A stretch of 52,853 bases of DNA, taken from assembly GCA_015655075.1 (NCBI GenBank), contig JAATFT010000093.1:1-52853 (forward strand). The letters run 5' to 3'. Positions 28,479-36,580 of this stretch are shown one piece after another. Made by a program: the position numbers and the translations under genes. Origin of the DNA: Clostridiales bacterium. GTDB lineage: Bacteria > Bacillota > Clostridia > Lachnospirales > Lachnospiraceae. Numbering within the stretch: position 1 is the first letter of the stretch; each line of letters starts with the position of its first letter. The notes below the pieces were generated by a model. The model was not told where the DNA came from, did not search any database, and saw nothing but the letters and a program-made list of their open reading frames with translations.

Positions 28479-30155
28479 GAGCGGATGACACTGAGGGAAA
28501 AAATCGGACATATGATTATGACAGGCTGTCAGGAAGATGAAGTTACACCTTCCGTTTGCCGGCTGATTGAGGAGTATAAAATATCGAATATTATCTTATT
28601 CTCCCATAACTTAAAAGAAAAGGAGCAGATTCGGAAACTCTGCCGTGATTTAGACAAAAAAATCAGGGAAAGTACAGGATATCCAGCTCTGATTGCCGTG
28701 GATCAGGAAGGAGGGGCGGTTACCCGCCTTCCTGATTCGGCCGCCAATATTCCCGGGGCCATGCTTCTTGGTGCAACAGGCAGGAGGGAATATGTGTATG
28801 AAGCGGGCAGAATTACCGGAGTACAGTTAAAAGATCTGGGGATTAATATGGACCTGGCTCCTGTTCTCGATATTAATTCCAATCCCGGGAATCCGGTTAT
28901 CGGTGTCCGTTCCTATTCCAGTGATGTGAAAAAGGTGGAGGAATACGGGCTTGAAATGATGAAGGGACTGCTTAAGGAAGGGGTTGCGGCTACCGCCAAA
29001 CATTTTCCGGGCCATGGAGATACCTCTGTGGATTCCCATCTGGGACTGCCGGTAGTGGAAAAAGGACTGGATGAATTAATGGCACAGGAGCTGATTCCCT
29101 TTCAAAGTGCGGTAAAGGAGGGTATCCCCTGTATTATGACCTCCCATATTCTATTTCCTGCGCTGGAGAGGGAAAAGGTGCCTGCAACCATGTCAAAAGC
29201 AATATTGACGGGCATCTTAAGGGACAAATTAGGATTTAAGGGTGTTATTATAACTGATTGCCTGGAAATGGGCGCCGTAAAAGAAAATTACGGGACTGCT
29301 CGGGGCGCGGTTATGGCGGTTAAGGCCGGAGCCCAGCTTTTATGCATCTCCCATACGCCAAAGCTGGTGACGGAAGCCATGGAAAAAATCGAAGAAGCGG
29401 TTCTTAACGGTGAGATTCCCATGGAAATCATCGACCGGGCAGTGGATAACATTCTTAAATTAAAAGCCGTGTATAGATTAAAAGCTGCATATAAAATAAA
29501 AACCGAATATAAAATAGAGGCCGCGTATAAAACCGGGAAAGGGTGGACGGAAGCATCACGGGCGGATACCGTTATACCTATGACAGAGCCGGAAAAAGGA
29601 AAAGATAAATATCAAAAAGCCATAGATAAATATCAAAGAGCCATAGATGAGATGATTTTATCCGGTATTACGAAGCTTTCAGAGGACAGGCTTCCCGAGT
29701 TTACACAGGATACTATATTTATAGGGAGTTACCCGTACCGCTCTACCCTGGCAAGCAGTACGGTGGAGGAAGGCCTGCATTTTGCCCAATATATGGCGGG
29801 TAAGATGAACCGCAGATATCTTAAAGTTTCTGTAAACCCGGGCAGGGAAGAAAGAAAGGACATACTGGAGAAATTAAAGGGGTATTCCTTTGTTATATAT
29901 GGTTTATATAACGGTCATTTAAACAAGGATCAGATAGAGCTTGCCAATGCAGTCAGCAGGTCAGGGTATACGGTACTTGGGATTGCCTTAAGGAATCCCT
30001 ATGATTTGGCCTTCCTGGATGAGAAAATATATAAAATGGCCGCTTATGAATATAATATCGGGGTATTTAATGCATTGGTTAAGATTTTTAAGAAAGAAGC
30101 AGAGCCAGGGGGAAAGCTTCCGGTTCAATTAACGGCGGGAAAGAGATTTGATTAA
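28407..30155 (+). CDS. nagZ: Beta-N-acetylglucosaminidase NagZ (GH3)
   Basis: 582 residues (559 from the second ATG at 28476, which gives the family-like start 'MERMTLREKIG'). NagZ removes GlcNAc from muropeptide disaccharides. The GH3 barrel holds 'AVDQEGGAVTRLP', 'KHFPGHGDTSVDSHLGLP' with the catalytic His/Asp loop, and the nucleophile Asp in 'VIITDCLEMGAV'. A second alpha/beta domain follows, as in B. subtilis NagZ. Between the two, about residues 352-415, lie four 6-residue repeats (like LKAAYK) and 'KYQKAIDKYQRAID', an expanded charged linker. No signal peptide, so the protein is cytosolic, unlike the secreted B. subtilis enzyme. Confidence 0.92.
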   Translation: MKGKPLLGSGIKALPRLLRKDYSMERMTLREKIGHMIMTGCQEDEVTPSVCRLIEEYKISNIILFSHNLKEKEQIRKLCRDLDKKIRESTGYPALIAVDQEGGAVTRLPDSAANIPGAMLLGATGRREYVYEAGRITGVQLKDLGINMDLAPVLDINSNPGNPVIGVRSYSSDVKKVEEYGLEMMKGLLKEGVAATAKHFPGHGDTSVDSHLGLPVVEKGLDELMAQELIPFQSAVKEGIPCIMTSHILFPALEREKVPATMSKAILTGILRDKLGFKGVIITDCLEMGAVKENYGTARGAVMAVKAGAQLLCISHTPKLVTEAMEKIEEAVLNGEIPMEIIDRAVDNILKLKAVYRLKAAYKIKTEYKIEAAYKTGKGWTEASRADTVIPMTEPEKGKDKYQKAIDKYQRAIDEMILSGITKLSEDRLPEFTQDTIFIGSYPYRSTLASSTVEEGLHFAQYMAGKMNRRYLKVSVNPGREERKDILEKLKGYSFVIYGLYNGHLNKDQIELANAVSRSGYTVLGIALRNPYDLAFLDEKIYKMAAYEYNIGVFNALVKIFKKEAEPGGKLPVQLTAGKRFD

Positions 30156-30159
30156 AATT

Positions 30160-31080
30160 ATGAAAGACTATGTTATTGGTATGGACGGAGGAGGAACCAG
30201 GACGTCCGTTTGGATTGCAGATACACACCACCGTATTTTGGAGCGTTTTATAAAAGGTTCCGTCAATTATAACGGCGGCAGCAAATCACTGGCGGATGAA
30301 AATCTGAAGGATATTCTTCAAACGGTGGAGGAAAAAGGGTATCCCAAAGAAAACTGCAGGGCTGTCGGTATGGGAGTCGCAGGAATCGGCAATCCTCATG
30401 TCAAAGATTATATACTGGGGAAAATAAAAGAACTGGGATTTTCATGCCCGGTCTGTCTTGCAGGGGATGAGGAGGCAGCTTTTTGCGGCGCCTTTGACAC
30501 ATCCTTGGGTATGATCTTAATATCGGGGACCGGCTCCATCTGTTTTGGAAAGGACGGACAGGGAAATACTTACCGAGCAGGGGGTTTTGGACACCTGATT
30601 GATGACGCGGGAAGCGGCTATGCAATCGGAAGAGATATTTTAAAAGCCGTAGTCAGGGCATATGACGGAAGAAGGGAGGCAACCCTGTTTACGGAACTGG
30701 TTTTTTCCTTCTTAAAAATTGATAATATCAATGAGCTGATAGCTTATGTCTATAAACACAACCGTACTAAAAAAGATATAGCCAGGCTGGCTCCACTGAT
30801 TGAGGAAGCCTGTGAAAAAAAAGACAAATATGCGCAGGAAATACTAAAGAAGAATGTCTGTGATTTAACGGATTTAGTTACGCCGGTTGCAGGACATATG
30901 AGAGGGGACCTTCCCCTTGCGGTTTCCGGCAGTGTACTTTTAAATAACAGGTATATTTATGAAGGGTTTATAAAAAGAATGAAGGGGCTCCATCCCAATG
31001 TTTCCGTATTCCGGGCAAAAAACACAGCGGCGGACGGGGCGGTTACTATGGCGCTTGAACTTATAAACGGAGGTAACTAA
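30160..31080 (+). CDS. BadF/BadG-type amino-sugar kinase (GlcNAc/MurNAc kinase-like)
   Basis: About 306 residues of the ASKHA fold. Motifs: 'VIGMDGGGTRTSVWIAD' (phosphate 1), 'CLAGDEEAAFCGAF', 'ILISGTGSICFG' and 'RAGGFGHLIDDAGSGYAIGRD', typical of GlcNAc kinase (NAGK) and the clostridial MurK that phosphorylates MurNAc and GlcNAc. I place the start at the ATG 30160, just after the nagZ stop; the TTG at 30148 is a weaker choice. In this operon it would phosphorylate the GlcNAc and MurNAc set free by NagZ and NamZ. Confidence 0.85.
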   Translation: MKDYVIGMDGGGTRTSVWIADTHHRILERFIKGSVNYNGGSKSLADENLKDILQTVEEKGYPKENCRAVGMGVAGIGNPHVKDYILGKIKELGFSCPVCLAGDEEAAFCGAFDTSLGMILISGTGSICFGKDGQGNTYRAGGFGHLIDDAGSGYAIGRDILKAVVRAYDGRREATLFTELVFSFLKIDNINELIAYVYKHNRTKKDIARLAPLIEEACEKKDKYAQEILKKNVCDLTDLVTPVAGHMRGDLPLAVSGSVLLNNRYIYEGFIKRMKGLHPNVSVFRAKNTAADGAVTMALELINGGN

Positions 31081-31112
31081 GGAATGTGGGGAAAGGATTT
31101 TAGGTAAAGAAA

Positions 31113-32393
31113 ATGGAGAACAGAAAACAGATTACAGAAGACATACCGACGGGCAGGGAAAAGCCGTGCGTAAAAGTATTTACCGGCGGGGAAAAGCCGT
31201 GTACAAAGGAATTGTCCGGCAGGTTCGCCGGCAAGGTAATCACCGGAATCGATAATATGGAAGCATGGACAGACGTATTGGAAGGAAAGAAGGTGGGGCT
31301 GGTAACCAATCCTACCGGTGTAAATCGTGAATTGAAAAGCACCGTTGATATTTTAAGGGAACATGGAAGTCTGGTACGGTTATTTTCGCCGGAGCATGGC
31401 ATCCGGGGAGACATTCAGGCAGGAGAGGCGGTAGGGGAATATACCGATGAGAAATCCGGCGTTTTGGTATTCTCCCTTTATGGGAAGAATCTCTCTCTTT
31501 ACGGAAGAAATAAAAAGCCGCCGAAAGAATACTTTCAGGATCTCGATATGATAGCCTTTGATATTCAGGACGTGGGTTCGAGACTTTATACCTATCTTTC
31601 CACCATGTCCTATTGTATGCAAAGCTGTGCTGCAAGCGGTACAACGTTTTTGGTATTTGACAGGCCCAATCCCATAGGCGGGGAAAAAGTGGAGGGAAAT
31701 CTGATTCAAGAAGGTTTTACCTCTTTTGTCGGTCCGCACCCCATTCCCTACCGATACGGGCTTACCATAGGAGAACTGGCCCTGCTGTTTCAAAAGGAGT
31801 TTCACATTGCTTGTGACCTGATTGTGATTCCCATGAAAGGCTGGAAAAGAAATATGGATTATGAAGACGCGGGGCTTATCTGGATTAGCCCTTCCCCTAA
31901 TATGCCCACTGTGGATACGGCCTTTGTCTATAGCGGCACCTGTCTTTTTGAAGGCACCAGCATTTCCGAGGGAAGGGGGACGACGAAACCATTTGAAATG
32001 ATAGGCGCTCCCTGGCTGACCGCGTATGATTTGGCAGATCTTATGAATGGAAAGAAACTGGAAGGGGTTCTGTTCCGGCCGGTCTATTTTACCCCCGCCT
32101 TTTCCAAACATGCAGGCAAGTTATGTAAAGGGGTTCAGCTGCATGTAACCGACAGAAAAAGTTTCTGTCCGCTGAAGGTCGGACTTTATCTGTTAGATGC
32201 GGTAAAGAGGTTATCCGGTGAGAATTTTTCCTATACGAAAGCCTGTGCCGAAACAGGCAGACCCATGATTGACTATAATACGGGCAGTGATTTTATAAGA
32301 ACTCATGAGTTTGAACCTGATACAGTATATGGGGAATGGTGCGGGCAGGCAAAAGAATTTTTAGTCAGAAAGAAAAAATATCATTTGTATTAA
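31113..32393 (+). CDS. namZ: Exo-beta-N-acetylmuramidase NamZ (DUF1343, GH171)
   Basis: 426 residues; DUF1343 is the NamZ (YbbC) family that removes non-reducing terminal MurNAc. Motifs: 'GKKVGLVTNPTGVN', 'LFSPEHGIRGD' with the catalytic Glu-His, 'DIQDVGSRLYTYLSTM', 'FDRPNPIGG' and 'SPSPNMPTVDTA'. The family domain begins near residue 45. Before it is an unusual tail with two copies of 'EKPC', encoded by a repeated GGAAAAGCCGTG, and no signal peptide, so the enzyme appears cytosolic. The ribosome site is weak. The pairing with NagZ allows complete breakdown of MurNAc-GlcNAc chains. Confidence 0.92.
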   Translation: MENRKQITEDIPTGREKPCVKVFTGGEKPCTKELSGRFAGKVITGIDNMEAWTDVLEGKKVGLVTNPTGVNRELKSTVDILREHGSLVRLFSPEHGIRGDIQAGEAVGEYTDEKSGVLVFSLYGKNLSLYGRNKKPPKEYFQDLDMIAFDIQDVGSRLYTYLSTMSYCMQSCAASGTTFLVFDRPNPIGGEKVEGNLIQEGFTSFVGPHPIPYRYGLTIGELALLFQKEFHIACDLIVIPMKGWKRNMDYEDAGLIWISPSPNMPTVDTAFVYSGTCLFEGTSISEGRGTTKPFEMIGAPWLTAYDLADLMNGKKLEGVLFRPVYFTPAFSKHAGKLCKGVQLHVTDRKSFCPLKVGLYLLDAVKRLSGENFSYTKACAETGRPMIDYNTGSDFIRTHEFEPDTVYGEWCGQAKEFLVRKKKYHLY

Positions 32394-32400
32394 ACGGTGC

Positions 32401-33273
32401 TTAATCCGGATCACGGCGGTTATGGGTGGCCTGATAGCTGCCCTCCAGCCTGGATTCCACATTGTGATAATCCCTGTTGGCAATTGCGGTAAATAAGATA
32501 TCCGTCAATATCAGCTGTGCAATCCGGGAGCTCATGGCGCCACTTCTCCTATAAATCTCAGGGGAGCTGGTAAATAATACGTAATCGGCGGAAAGTGACA
32601 GGTGGCTTTTCCCGTATCTGGTAATGGCAATGGTAATTGCCTCGTTTTTCTTTGCAATCTCCAGAGCATCCATAATTTCCCTTGTTTCGCCGGTATTGGA
32701 GAAGAACACGGCCGCGTCGTTTTTCGTCATGGTGGAGGCGTAGGTCAGGCTGATGTGGTTATCATGGCTGAAAGTTGCATTATATCCGATGCGCAGCAGT
32801 TTATAATAGAAATCGGCCGCCACAAGTCCGGATGCTCCGATACCGAAAATACGGATGGAGTCGGCGCCGATAATGGCATCCACAATTTTGGCCAGCATGG
32901 CTTCGTCAAAGAGCTTAAGGGTGGATTCAATGGCCTGGGTGCTGCCTAGGCAGACATTTTCCGCCATGGAAATATAAGTGGAATGCTCCTTGATATCCGT
33001 AAACTGGAGTTGGGGGGAGGAACTTTCACTTTCCGCAATTACGCCGTTCAGTTCGGCAAAAATGGACTTTTTCAGGTCTTTCATACCGTCAAAACCGATG
33101 GTCTTGCAGAAACGGACCCAGGCTCCCTGGCTTGTCCCCGATTGCTCTGCAAGTTTGGCAAGGGGAAAGCGGAAGATATTTTCAATATCCTTAAGAATAT
33201 AGTCGGCAACCATTTTCTCAGAATTGCTCAATTGGGCATACATGTTTTGAATTCGGATTTCCATGGTAGTCAT
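32401..33273 (-). CDS. MurR/RpiR-family transcriptional regulator
   Basis: 290 residues. The N-terminal HTH_6 domain ('NSEKMVADYILKDIENIFRFPLAKLAEQSGTSQGAWVRFCKTIGFDG') is followed by a SIS domain ('FGIGASGLVAADFYYKLLRIG' and 'FFSNTGETREIMDALEIAK') that senses a phosphosugar. It is convergent with namZ, ending 8 bp from it. MurR of E. coli and the equivalent gene in the B. subtilis nagZ/namZ operon respond to MurNAc-6-P, so control of the recycling operon is the likely role. Operator-like repeats lie directly upstream of its start and at the operon promoter. Confidence 0.85.
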   Translation of the reverse strand: MTTMEIRIQNMYAQLSNSEKMVADYILKDIENIFRFPLAKLAEQSGTSQGAWVRFCKTIGFDGMKDLKKSIFAELNGVIAESESSSPQLQFTDIKEHSTYISMAENVCLGSTQAIESTLKLFDEAMLAKIVDAIIGADSIRIFGIGASGLVAADFYYKLLRIGYNATFSHDNHISLTYASTMTKNDAAVFFSNTGETREIMDALEIAKKNEAITIAITRYGKSHLSLSADYVLFTSSPEIYRRSGAMSSRIAQLILTDILFTAIANRDYHNVESRLEGSYQATHNRRDPD

Positions 33274-33307
33274 CAGACTTCACCTCATAGCTTCTTAGAG
33301 TAAACAC

Positions 33308-33387
33308 TAGTTTCTTATAATAACTAATAGTTTCTTACAATAACTAATAGTTTCTTACAATAACTAATTAGTTTCTTACAGAAACTA
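33308..33387. promoter_or_regulatory. Four-unit repeat with palindrome upstream of the RpiR gene
   Basis: GTTTCTTA recurs at 33310, 33330, 33350 and 33371 (period 20-21 bp, two helix turns) with AATAACTA between. The last unit forms the perfect palindrome TAGTTTCTTACAGAAACTA (33369-33387). This looks like an array of binding sites for autoregulation. Confidence 0.5.
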
Positions 33388-33530
33388 TGTTAATTATATA
33401 ATAAATCAGGCAGGTTGACAATAAGGCATGACTAAAATTCAGGACAAACGCAGGAAGGAAGATTATGTAAAATTTCCGGCAGCTTCCCGATGTAGTTGTT
33501 CGATTTTGCAGGGAAAGAACCCATATGACA

Positions 33531-33695
33531 CTAGAGCGTGTTTGAAAAATCATTGCACCGTTCTTACCGCCCCACTTTGCGGTACTCTGCGTCGCAATTA
33601 TGGGAGCGTAGCACCACTACGCGCCCATAATCGCTCCTTGCCTCCCACAAAGTGGAACGTCCAGCCCGGCACAAGCATTTTTCAAACACACTCTA
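33531..33695. repeat. Complete MITE-like repeat element
   Basis: 165 bp with imperfect terminal inverted repeats of about 30 bp (CTAGAGCGTGTTTGAAAAAT and the complement of ATTTTTCAAACACACTCTAG). It is internally palindromic around the GGGAGCGTAG / CTACGC core. It encodes no protein. Other copies are at 8199, 27563 and 33692. Confidence 0.7.
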
Positions 33696-33726
33696 GAGCG
33701 TGTTTGAAAAATCATCGCACCGCTTA
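33692..33726. repeat. Truncated second copy of the MITE-like repeat
   Basis: CTAGAGCGTGTTTGAAAAAT restarts directly at the end of the complete element and continues for about 35 bp before diverging. The two copies share the CTAG junction. The remainder of the spacer to 33971 holds nothing I can identify. Confidence 0.6.
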
Positions 33727-33971
33727 CGTTTCGTTAAAAAGAGGGGGACTTACTTGTAAGGTTAAATAATTCTTATGGATGAAGATTTTAAGAAAATAAA
33801 TCTAAAATCCGTTCCGACCAAGAAAGGCCGGATATGTTTTTAAACCGGCTTGTAAAACCGGCAGGGATACCGGAAAGAATATCCAGGCAGATATCCCCGA
33901 TACCGCCGCCGGCTGAATACTTAATCCTCCTGATGTTAGCCGTTCTGATAATAAATCACGGAAAATGAAAA

Positions 33972-35294
33972 TTATCGGAATTCCTTCATGTACTCGCCGT
34001 GGGCGGCAATCAGTTCGTCGCACATGTTCCGGATGTCCTCCGTATTTAATTCGGCAGCAGTATGGGGGTCTAACATGGCGGCCTGGTAAATACAGCTCCG
34101 GTCCTTTGTAACGGCGGCTTCAACGGTTAAGAGCTGTACATTGATATTAGTCATATTCATGGCCGCACATTGAACGGGCAGCCTTCCCACGCGGCAGGGA
34201 TTGATCCCCCTGTTGTCTACCATACAGGGCACTTCCACACAGGCGTCGGAGGGAAGGTTGTCAATAAGCCCGGTATTTAATACATTTCCGCCGATTTTAT
34301 AAGGATTTCCCGTAACCACGGCTTCCATGATATAAGAGGCATATTCCCGGGACCTTTTATGGGTGATTTCCCCATTGTCTAAAATACGGGCCTTTTCTTC
34401 TTCCCAGCCCGCAATTTGTTTGATACATCTGCGGGGGTATTCATCCAAAGGAATATTAAACTTTTCAATCATTTCCGGGTATCTGGATTTAATGAACAGG
34501 GGATTGTATTCCGCATTATGTTCGCTGGATTCGGTGCAGTAATAGCCGAAATTCCGGATATATTCGAAACGGACCATATCGTCGTGTTTTTCTTCCGCAT
34601 TTTTTCTTGCGGCGCGCTTTCTGATTTCAGGGTACAGGTCGTTGCCGTCTTTGTCTTTTAACTCCAGCAGCCAGCCCATATGGTTAATGCCTGCAATCAA
34701 TTCTCTGCGGCCTTCTAATTTATCCTCCATGCCCAATTTTTTTAATAGAATTTCAGAGCATACCTGCACACTGTGGCAGAGGCCTACGGTTTGTATTTTT
34801 GTATACCGCTGCATATAGCCGGAGAGCATGGCCATGGGATTGGTGTAATTTAAGAAAAGGGCGTCCGGGCAGACCTCCTCCATATCCTTTGCAAATTCAG
34901 CCATAACGGGAATGGTGCGGAGTGCCCGCATAATTCCGCCGATTCCCAAAGTGTCCGCAATGGTCTGTCTTAAACCGTGTTTTTTGGGAATTTCAAAATC
35001 CGTAATGGTACAAGGGTCATAACCTCCCACCTGGATGGCGTTGACAACAAAATCAGCATTTTTTAAGGCTTCCTTCCTCTTTTCTATACCAAGGTAGGTT
35101 TTGATAAGGGACCTGCCCTTATTTTCGTTTTTGTTGATGGCCTCAAGCATAATCTTTGATTCCTTAAGCCTTGTGGCATCAATGTCATAAAGTGCGATTT
35201 CGCTTTCACAAAGGGATGGCGTGCACATGCAGTCCCCCAGTACATTCCTTGCAAATACAGTACTTCCCGCACCTAAAAAAGTTATTTTAATCAT
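33972..35294 (-). CDS. melA: Alpha-galactosidase MelA (GH4)
   Basis: About 440 residues, GH4 family, NAD- and Mn-dependent. It is recognisable against E. coli MelA: 'ITFLGAGSTVFARNVLGD' (NAD-binding), 'IADTLGIGGIMRALRTIP', 'NYTNPMAMLSGYM', 'GLCHSVQ' (metal Cys/His), 'AGINHMGW', 'YYCTESSEHNAEY' and 'GLIDNLPSDACVEVPC'. I chose the ATG at 35294, with AGGAGG 8 bases upstream, over the extended start at 35324. It hydrolyses melibiose/raffinose-type alpha-galactosides inside the cell. It is divergent from an AraC regulator that probably controls it. Confidence 0.93.
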   Translation of the reverse strand: MIKITFLGAGSTVFARNVLGDCMCTPSLCESEIALYDIDATRLKESKIMLEAINKNENKGRSLIKTYLGIEKRKEALKNADFVVNAIQVGGYDPCTITDFEIPKKHGLRQTIADTLGIGGIMRALRTIPVMAEFAKDMEEVCPDALFLNYTNPMAMLSGYMQRYTKIQTVGLCHSVQVCSEILLKKLGMEDKLEGRRELIAGINHMGWLLELKDKDGNDLYPEIRKRAARKNAEEKHDDMVRFEYIRNFGYYCTESSEHNAEYNPLFIKSRYPEMIEKFNIPLDEYPRRCIKQIAGWEEEKARILDNGEITHKRSREYASYIMEAVVTGNPYKIGGNVLNTGLIDNLPSDACVEVPCMVDNRGINPCRVGRLPVQCAAMNMTNINVQLLTVEAAVTKDRSCIYQAAMLDPHTAAELNTEDIRNMCDELIAAHGEYMKEFR

Positions 35295-35325
35295 ATGAAT
35301 ACCTCCTGTTTTCTTGTGTTTCATT

Positions 35326-35349
35326 CAAGCCTATTGTATAATAGGCTTG
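35326..35349. promoter_or_regulatory. Perfect inverted repeat in the melA-araC intergenic region
   Basis: CAAGCCTATT-GTAT-AATAGGCTTG, 10-bp arms with a 4-bp spacer and no T run, lies about 30 bp before melA. A minus-strand TTGACA (about 35391-35396) with a poor -10 17 bp on lies further out. It is a likely operator for the divergent AraC protein or another regulator. Confidence 0.45.
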
Positions 35350-35463
35350 TGGATATGTCTTTTTAATTTGTTTCCATTTACTTGTCAATTTGTTGAATGA
35401 ATTTAACATGTAGTCTTATTTCATATTCATTTTTCTGGAAGAGGCTAAAGCTTTGAGGTATTT

Positions 35464-36258
35464 ATGAAAAATAACAGAAAGCCCGTTAATATTTATTACT
35501 GCGGCAGGGAGGAATGTGCTCCCGGGCATAATTTCGGTCCGGCTGTTCGTCCCCATTATTTGATACATTTTATCCTGAATGGAAAAGGAAGTTATCAGGT
35601 GGGGGAAGAAAGGTATGAACTTAAGAAAGGGGAAGCTTTTTTAATCCGTCCTCAGGAGATTACTTATTATGAGGCCGATATGGAAAATCCCTGGGAATAT
35701 GCCTGGACTGCTTTTGACGGAGAGGCTGCCGAGGAGATGCTTAAGACTGCCGGAATTACGGCAAAGAGGCCGGTGTGTGACATCTTGAAATTAGAGGAAT
35801 GCGAGAGATATTTAAAGCTTATGGTAGATAAATTTAATCGTCCCGGCTACCATGAATATGAGCTTACCGGATATTTTTATCTTATATTTTCCACCATTGC
35901 CAGGGCCGAAACCAGAAGGGAGGAGACGGCGGACCAGGGATACTATGAGAAAGCCTTATCCTATATCCGCCATAATTACAGCTATGATATCCGTGTAACG
36001 GATATTGCCAGATATGTGGGAATTGACCGGACTTACCTTTTTAAAATTTTTAAACAGTATGCAGGCAGTTCCGTTAAAAAATATCTGACGGAGTATCGGA
36101 TTCTTTCCGCGAAATACATGCTTGCGGATACGAATTACAGCATGACGGAAGTGGCTCTTTCCTGCGGCTTCTACGATCTGCCTTCCTTTTGCAGAAATTT
36201 CAGAAAGCTGGAGGGTATAACACCCGCGGGGTACAGGAATAAAATGAGGACAAATTAA
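35464..36258 (+). CDS. AraC-family transcriptional regulator
   Basis: 264 residues. The N-terminal cupin-like sugar-sensing domain ('HFILNGKGSYQVGEERYELKKGEAFLIRPQ') is followed by a linker and a C-terminal double HTH: 'ITDIARYVGIDRTYLFKIFKQYAG'-type first helix pair and 'MTEVALSCGFYDLPSFCRNFRKLEGITPAGYR'. Divergent from melA with 169 bp between them, so it is the probable activator of alpha-galactoside use. Confidence 0.88.
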   Translation: MKNNRKPVNIYYCGREECAPGHNFGPAVRPHYLIHFILNGKGSYQVGEERYELKKGEAFLIRPQEITYYEADMENPWEYAWTAFDGEAAEEMLKTAGITAKRPVCDILKLEECERYLKLMVDKFNRPGYHEYELTGYFYLIFSTIARAETRREETADQGYYEKALSYIRHNYSYDIRVTDIARYVGIDRTYLFKIFKQYAGSSVKKYLTEYRILSAKYMLADTNYSMTEVALSCGFYDLPSFCRNFRKLEGITPAGYRNKMRTN

Positions 36259-36440
36259 AATGCAAGGGCCAATATTCCCTGTCCCGTTCAGATAATTGTC
36301 ACAATCATACGGTTCAGTTATCAGGCGCTGGAATGCGCAGATACCCTGTGTAAACAACAAAAACAGAAGGTGAAAATATTTTGCAGGTGTCCTTGTATTT
36401 TATGGTATTTCCCGTATAATATACTTAATATAGTAAACTT

Positions 36441-36531
36441 ATCAGAAGATGCTTTTAATCTTCTGATAAAAGGCGCTGTTTTTGCGCCGTGCATCCGACT
36501 ATAGGAACATGATTTTTGTTCCTATAGTTAT
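36441..36531. repeat. Three-hairpin repeat element, copy A
   Basis: Three successive perfect or near-perfect hairpins: ATCAGAAGAT/ATCTTCTGAT, GGCGC/GCGCC and CTATAGGAAC/GTTCCTATAG. The same three occur in reversed orientation at 45039-45127, so this is a dispersed element and not a strand-specific riboswitch. It lies between an AraC gene and ldh. Confidence 0.65.
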
Positions 36532-36580
36532 AACTTATATCCCGGCAAAGAGCCGGTAAGGGAAAGAAGGAGGATTCAGT

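Noticed and set aside
31380..32111. Long minus-strand frame opposite namZ
   Set aside because: It is a shadow of the well-supported namZ coding sequence; no start signal or family.
33308..33387. CRISPR array
   Set aside because: The units are only 20-21 bp with no unique spacers and no cas genes; they fit an operator array.
33428..33769. Plus-strand frame of 113 codons
   Set aside because: It is created by the MITE-like repeat, whose palindromic sequence is open in several frames; no domain is recognisable.
36441..36531. Riboswitch upstream of ldh
   Set aside because: The same structure occurs in the opposite orientation at 45039-45127, and the stems match no riboswitch class I know.
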